Assembly: GCA_945878385.1 (NCBI GenBank)
Contig: CAMCTE010000085.1
Coordinates: 1-10,811 of the forward strand
DNA from: Azohydromonas lata NBRC 102462
GTDB lineage: Bacteria > Pseudomonadota > Gammaproteobacteria > Burkholderiales > Burkholderiaceae_C
DNA: 10,811 bases
Direction: 5' to 3'
Shown: one piece after another, positions 9,244-10,811 of the stretch
Layout: every line of letters starts with the position of its first letter
Position numbering within the stretch: position 1 is the first letter of the stretch
The notes under the pieces: model-generated
Told to the model about the DNA's origin: nothing
The model's input: the letters and a program-made list of their open reading frames with translations, nothing else
Database searches by the model: none
Translations under genes and position numbers: made by a program

Positions 9244-10811
9244 ATGAATGCTCCGCTTTCCCTGACCGCATTGGGTGATCTGAACGCCGGTTTGGCCGGT
9301 TCGGACCCGTCGCAGCCCCAGCGGTTGCGCGAGATCCCCTACAACTACACCTCGTTTTCCGACCGGGAAATTGTGATCCGGTTGTTGGGTGCGCGCGCCT
9401 GGGAATTGCTGGACCGTTTGCGCCAGGAGCGCCAGACGGGCCGGTCAGCCCGCATGCTCTACGAGGTGTTGGGCGACATCTGGGTGGTACAGCGCAACCC
9501 CTATTTGCAGGACGACCTGCTGGACAACCCGCGCCGCCGCGCCTTGTTGGTGGAGGCCCTGCACCACCGCCTGCAGGAAGTGGAGCGCCGCCGCACCGCT
9601 GCTGCAGACGCCATGCGCGACGCCCTGGTGGGCGAACTGCTGGGAGCAGCGCGCGGCAGTGTTCAGGCCTTCGAGCGGTCTTTTGCGCAGATGGACGAGC
9701 TGCGCCGGCGCACCCGCAAGCTGCTGGGCCGCCACACGGCCAAGGACAACATCAAGTTCGACGGCCTGTCGCGTGTTTCCCACGTAACTGACGCCACCGA
9801 CTGGCGCGTGGAATATCCCTTCGTGGTGCTCACGCCCGACACGGAAGCGGAGATGGCGGCCCTGGTCAAGGGCTGCGTGGACCTGGGTTTGACCATCATC
9901 CCGCGCGGGGGTGGCACGGGTTACACCGGCGGCGCGGTGCCGCTGACTTGGAAAAGCGCGGTGATCAACACCGAAAAGCTCGAGCAGATGACCGAGGTGG
10001 AGTTGGTGAACTTGCCGGGCCTGAACCGCCCGGTGGCCACCATCTGGACTGAGGCCGGTGTGGTGACGCAACGCGTGGCCGACGCGGCCGAGCGAGGCGG
10101 GTTCGTGTTCGCGGTGGACCCCACCAGTGCGGAGGCCTCGTGCATCGGCGGCAACATCGCCATGAATGCCGGCGGCAAGAAGGCGGTGCTGTGGGGCACG
10201 GCGCTGGACAACCTGGCCTCTTGGAAGATGGTCACGCCCGAGGCCAAGTGGCTCGAGGTGGTGCGCCTGGACCACAACCTGGGCAAGATCCACGATGTGG
10301 CTGAGGCGCGGTTCGAACTGCGCTACTTCGACGCCTCGGGCAAGACGCTGGAGCGCACCGAGACCCTGGCCATTCCGGGCCGCGTCTTCCGCAAGGAAGG
10401 CTTGGGCAAGGATGTGACCGACAAGTTCCTGGCGGGCCTGCCGGGCATACAGAAGGAAGGCTGTGACGGCCTGATCACCAGCGCGCGCTGGGTGGTGCAC
10501 CGCATGCCGCAGCATGTGCGCACGGTGTGCCTAGAGTTCTTCGGCAACGCCAAGGACGCCGTGCCCTCGATCGTGGAGATCAAGGATTACATGTTTGAGT
10601 TGGCCAAGTTGCCGGCTGGGGTGCGCGCTGACGGCCAGCCCGCTTCGCCCGTGCTGCTGGCGGGCCTGGAACATCTGGACGACCGCTACCTGAAGGCTGT
10701 GGGCTACACCACCAAGAGCAAGCGCGGCGGGCAGAGCGCCTCCGGCCTGCCCAAGATGGTGCTCATTGGCGACATCGTGGGCGATGACGAAGACGCGGTG
10801 GCGCGTGCAGC
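9244..10811 (+). CDS. Large FAD-binding oxidoreductase (DUF3683 / D-lactate dehydrogenase-like), 3' end missing
   Basis: The first 522 codons of a flavoprotein that runs off the right edge. It starts MNAPLSLTALGDL. An N-terminal module (about residues 28-165) contains REIPYNYTSFSDREIVIRLL and ARMLYEVLGDIWVVQRNPYL, then charged helices; I recognise this as the DUF3683-type region of large (well over 1000 residues) Burkholderiales FAD oxidases, though from memory. The FAD-binding PCMH domain follows: PFVVLTPDTEAEMAALVKGC (192-211), the pyrophosphate loop PRGGGTGYTGG (220-230), AVDPTSAEASCIGGNIAMNA (290-309) and GTALDNLASWKMVTP. This is the fold of D-lactate and glycolate dehydrogenases; the substrate is unknown. 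A C-terminal iron-sulfur part is expected in such proteins but lies outside. The ATG at 9244 is chosen because the conserved region follows soon after it. It diverges from the phosphodiesterase gene. Confidence 0.88.
   Translation, partial: MNAPLSLTALGDLNAGLAGSDPSQPQRLREIPYNYTSFSDREIVIRLLGARAWELLDRLRQERQTGRSARMLYEVLGDIWVVQRNPYLQDDLLDNPRRRALLVEALHHRLQEVERRRTAAADAMRDALVGELLGAARGSVQAFERSFAQMDELRRRTRKLLGRHTAKDNIKFDGLSRVSHVTDATDWRVEYPFVVLTPDTEAEMAALVKGCVDLGLTIIPRGGGTGYTGGAVPLTWKSAVINTEKLEQMTEVELVNLPGLNRPVATIWTEAGVVTQRVADAAERGGFVFAVDPTSAEASCIGGNIAMNAGGKKAVLWGTALDNLASWKMVTPEAKWLEVVRLDHNLGKIHDVAEARFELRYFDASGKTLERTETLAIPGRVFRKEGLGKDVTDKFLAGLPGIQKEGCDGLITSARWVVHRMPQHVRTVCLEFFGNAKDAVPSIVEIKDYMFELAKLPAGVRADGQPASPVLLAGLEHLDDRYLKAVGYTTKSKRGGQSASGLPKMVLIGDIVGDDEDAVARA

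Noticed and set aside
9117..9245. A longer start for the phosphodiesterase at 9245, face to face with the FAD gene start (CATG at 9243-9246)
   Set aside because: The ATG at 9116 has GGGAG at good spacing and gives the family's N-terminus; the 43 extra residues resemble nothing and would leave no room for promoters.
8325..9278. A plus-strand open frame opposite the phosphodiesterase
   Set aside because: The minus strand carries all GDPD catalytic motifs. The plus frame also crosses the intergenic gap and the start of the FAD gene.

Overview
The window is GC-rich, densely coding DNA from a Gram-negative bacterium. It most resembles a betaproteobacterium of the order Burkholderiales, probably Comamonadaceae or a close family. 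This rests on remembered family resemblance: a SecA that begins with an IFGSRNDRLLKQYRK-type sequence, secA followed directly by argJ, and a large DUF3683-type FAD oxidoreductase. No search was run. Nine protein genes fill almost all of the window; the longest gap between genes is 127 bp. No RNA gene, insertion sequence, CRISPR array or prophage gene is visible.

Layout. (1) 2-2207, plus strand: the 3' part of a type I secretion ABC transporter and its HlyD-family adaptor, overlapping by 8 bp; together they would be the inner-membrane half of an exporter. (2) 2233-2926, minus strand: a ychJ (UPF0225) gene followed by a short DUF721/DciA-like gene, overlapping by 17 bp. The second gene converges on the secretion operon across a perfect GC-rich hairpin. 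(3) 3008-8347, plus strand: secA (preprotein translocase ATPase), argJ (arginine biosynthesis) and an MFS transporter. Their junctions are tight: a Shine-Dalgarno overlapping the secA stop, then a TGATG overlap. (4) 8292-9116, minus strand: a cytosolic glycerophosphodiester phosphodiesterase whose 3' end overlaps the MFS gene by 56 bp. (5) 9244 to the right edge, plus strand: the first 522 codons of a large FAD-dependent oxidoreductase, divergent from the phosphodiesterase.

Most of this is core metabolism and protein export. A dciA-type gene beside secA-argJ recalls the lpxC-dciA-secA-argJ neighbourhood of Pseudomonas; here a type I secretion operon sits where lpxC might be expected. I see no convincing new biological system. 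The points most worth a second look are the compact ychJ/dciA pair, the SEC-C zinc motif in both divergent neighbours YchJ and SecA, the alanine-rich tail of the ABC transporter, the antisense overlap of the MFS and phosphodiesterase genes, and the poorly characterised FAD oxidoreductase.
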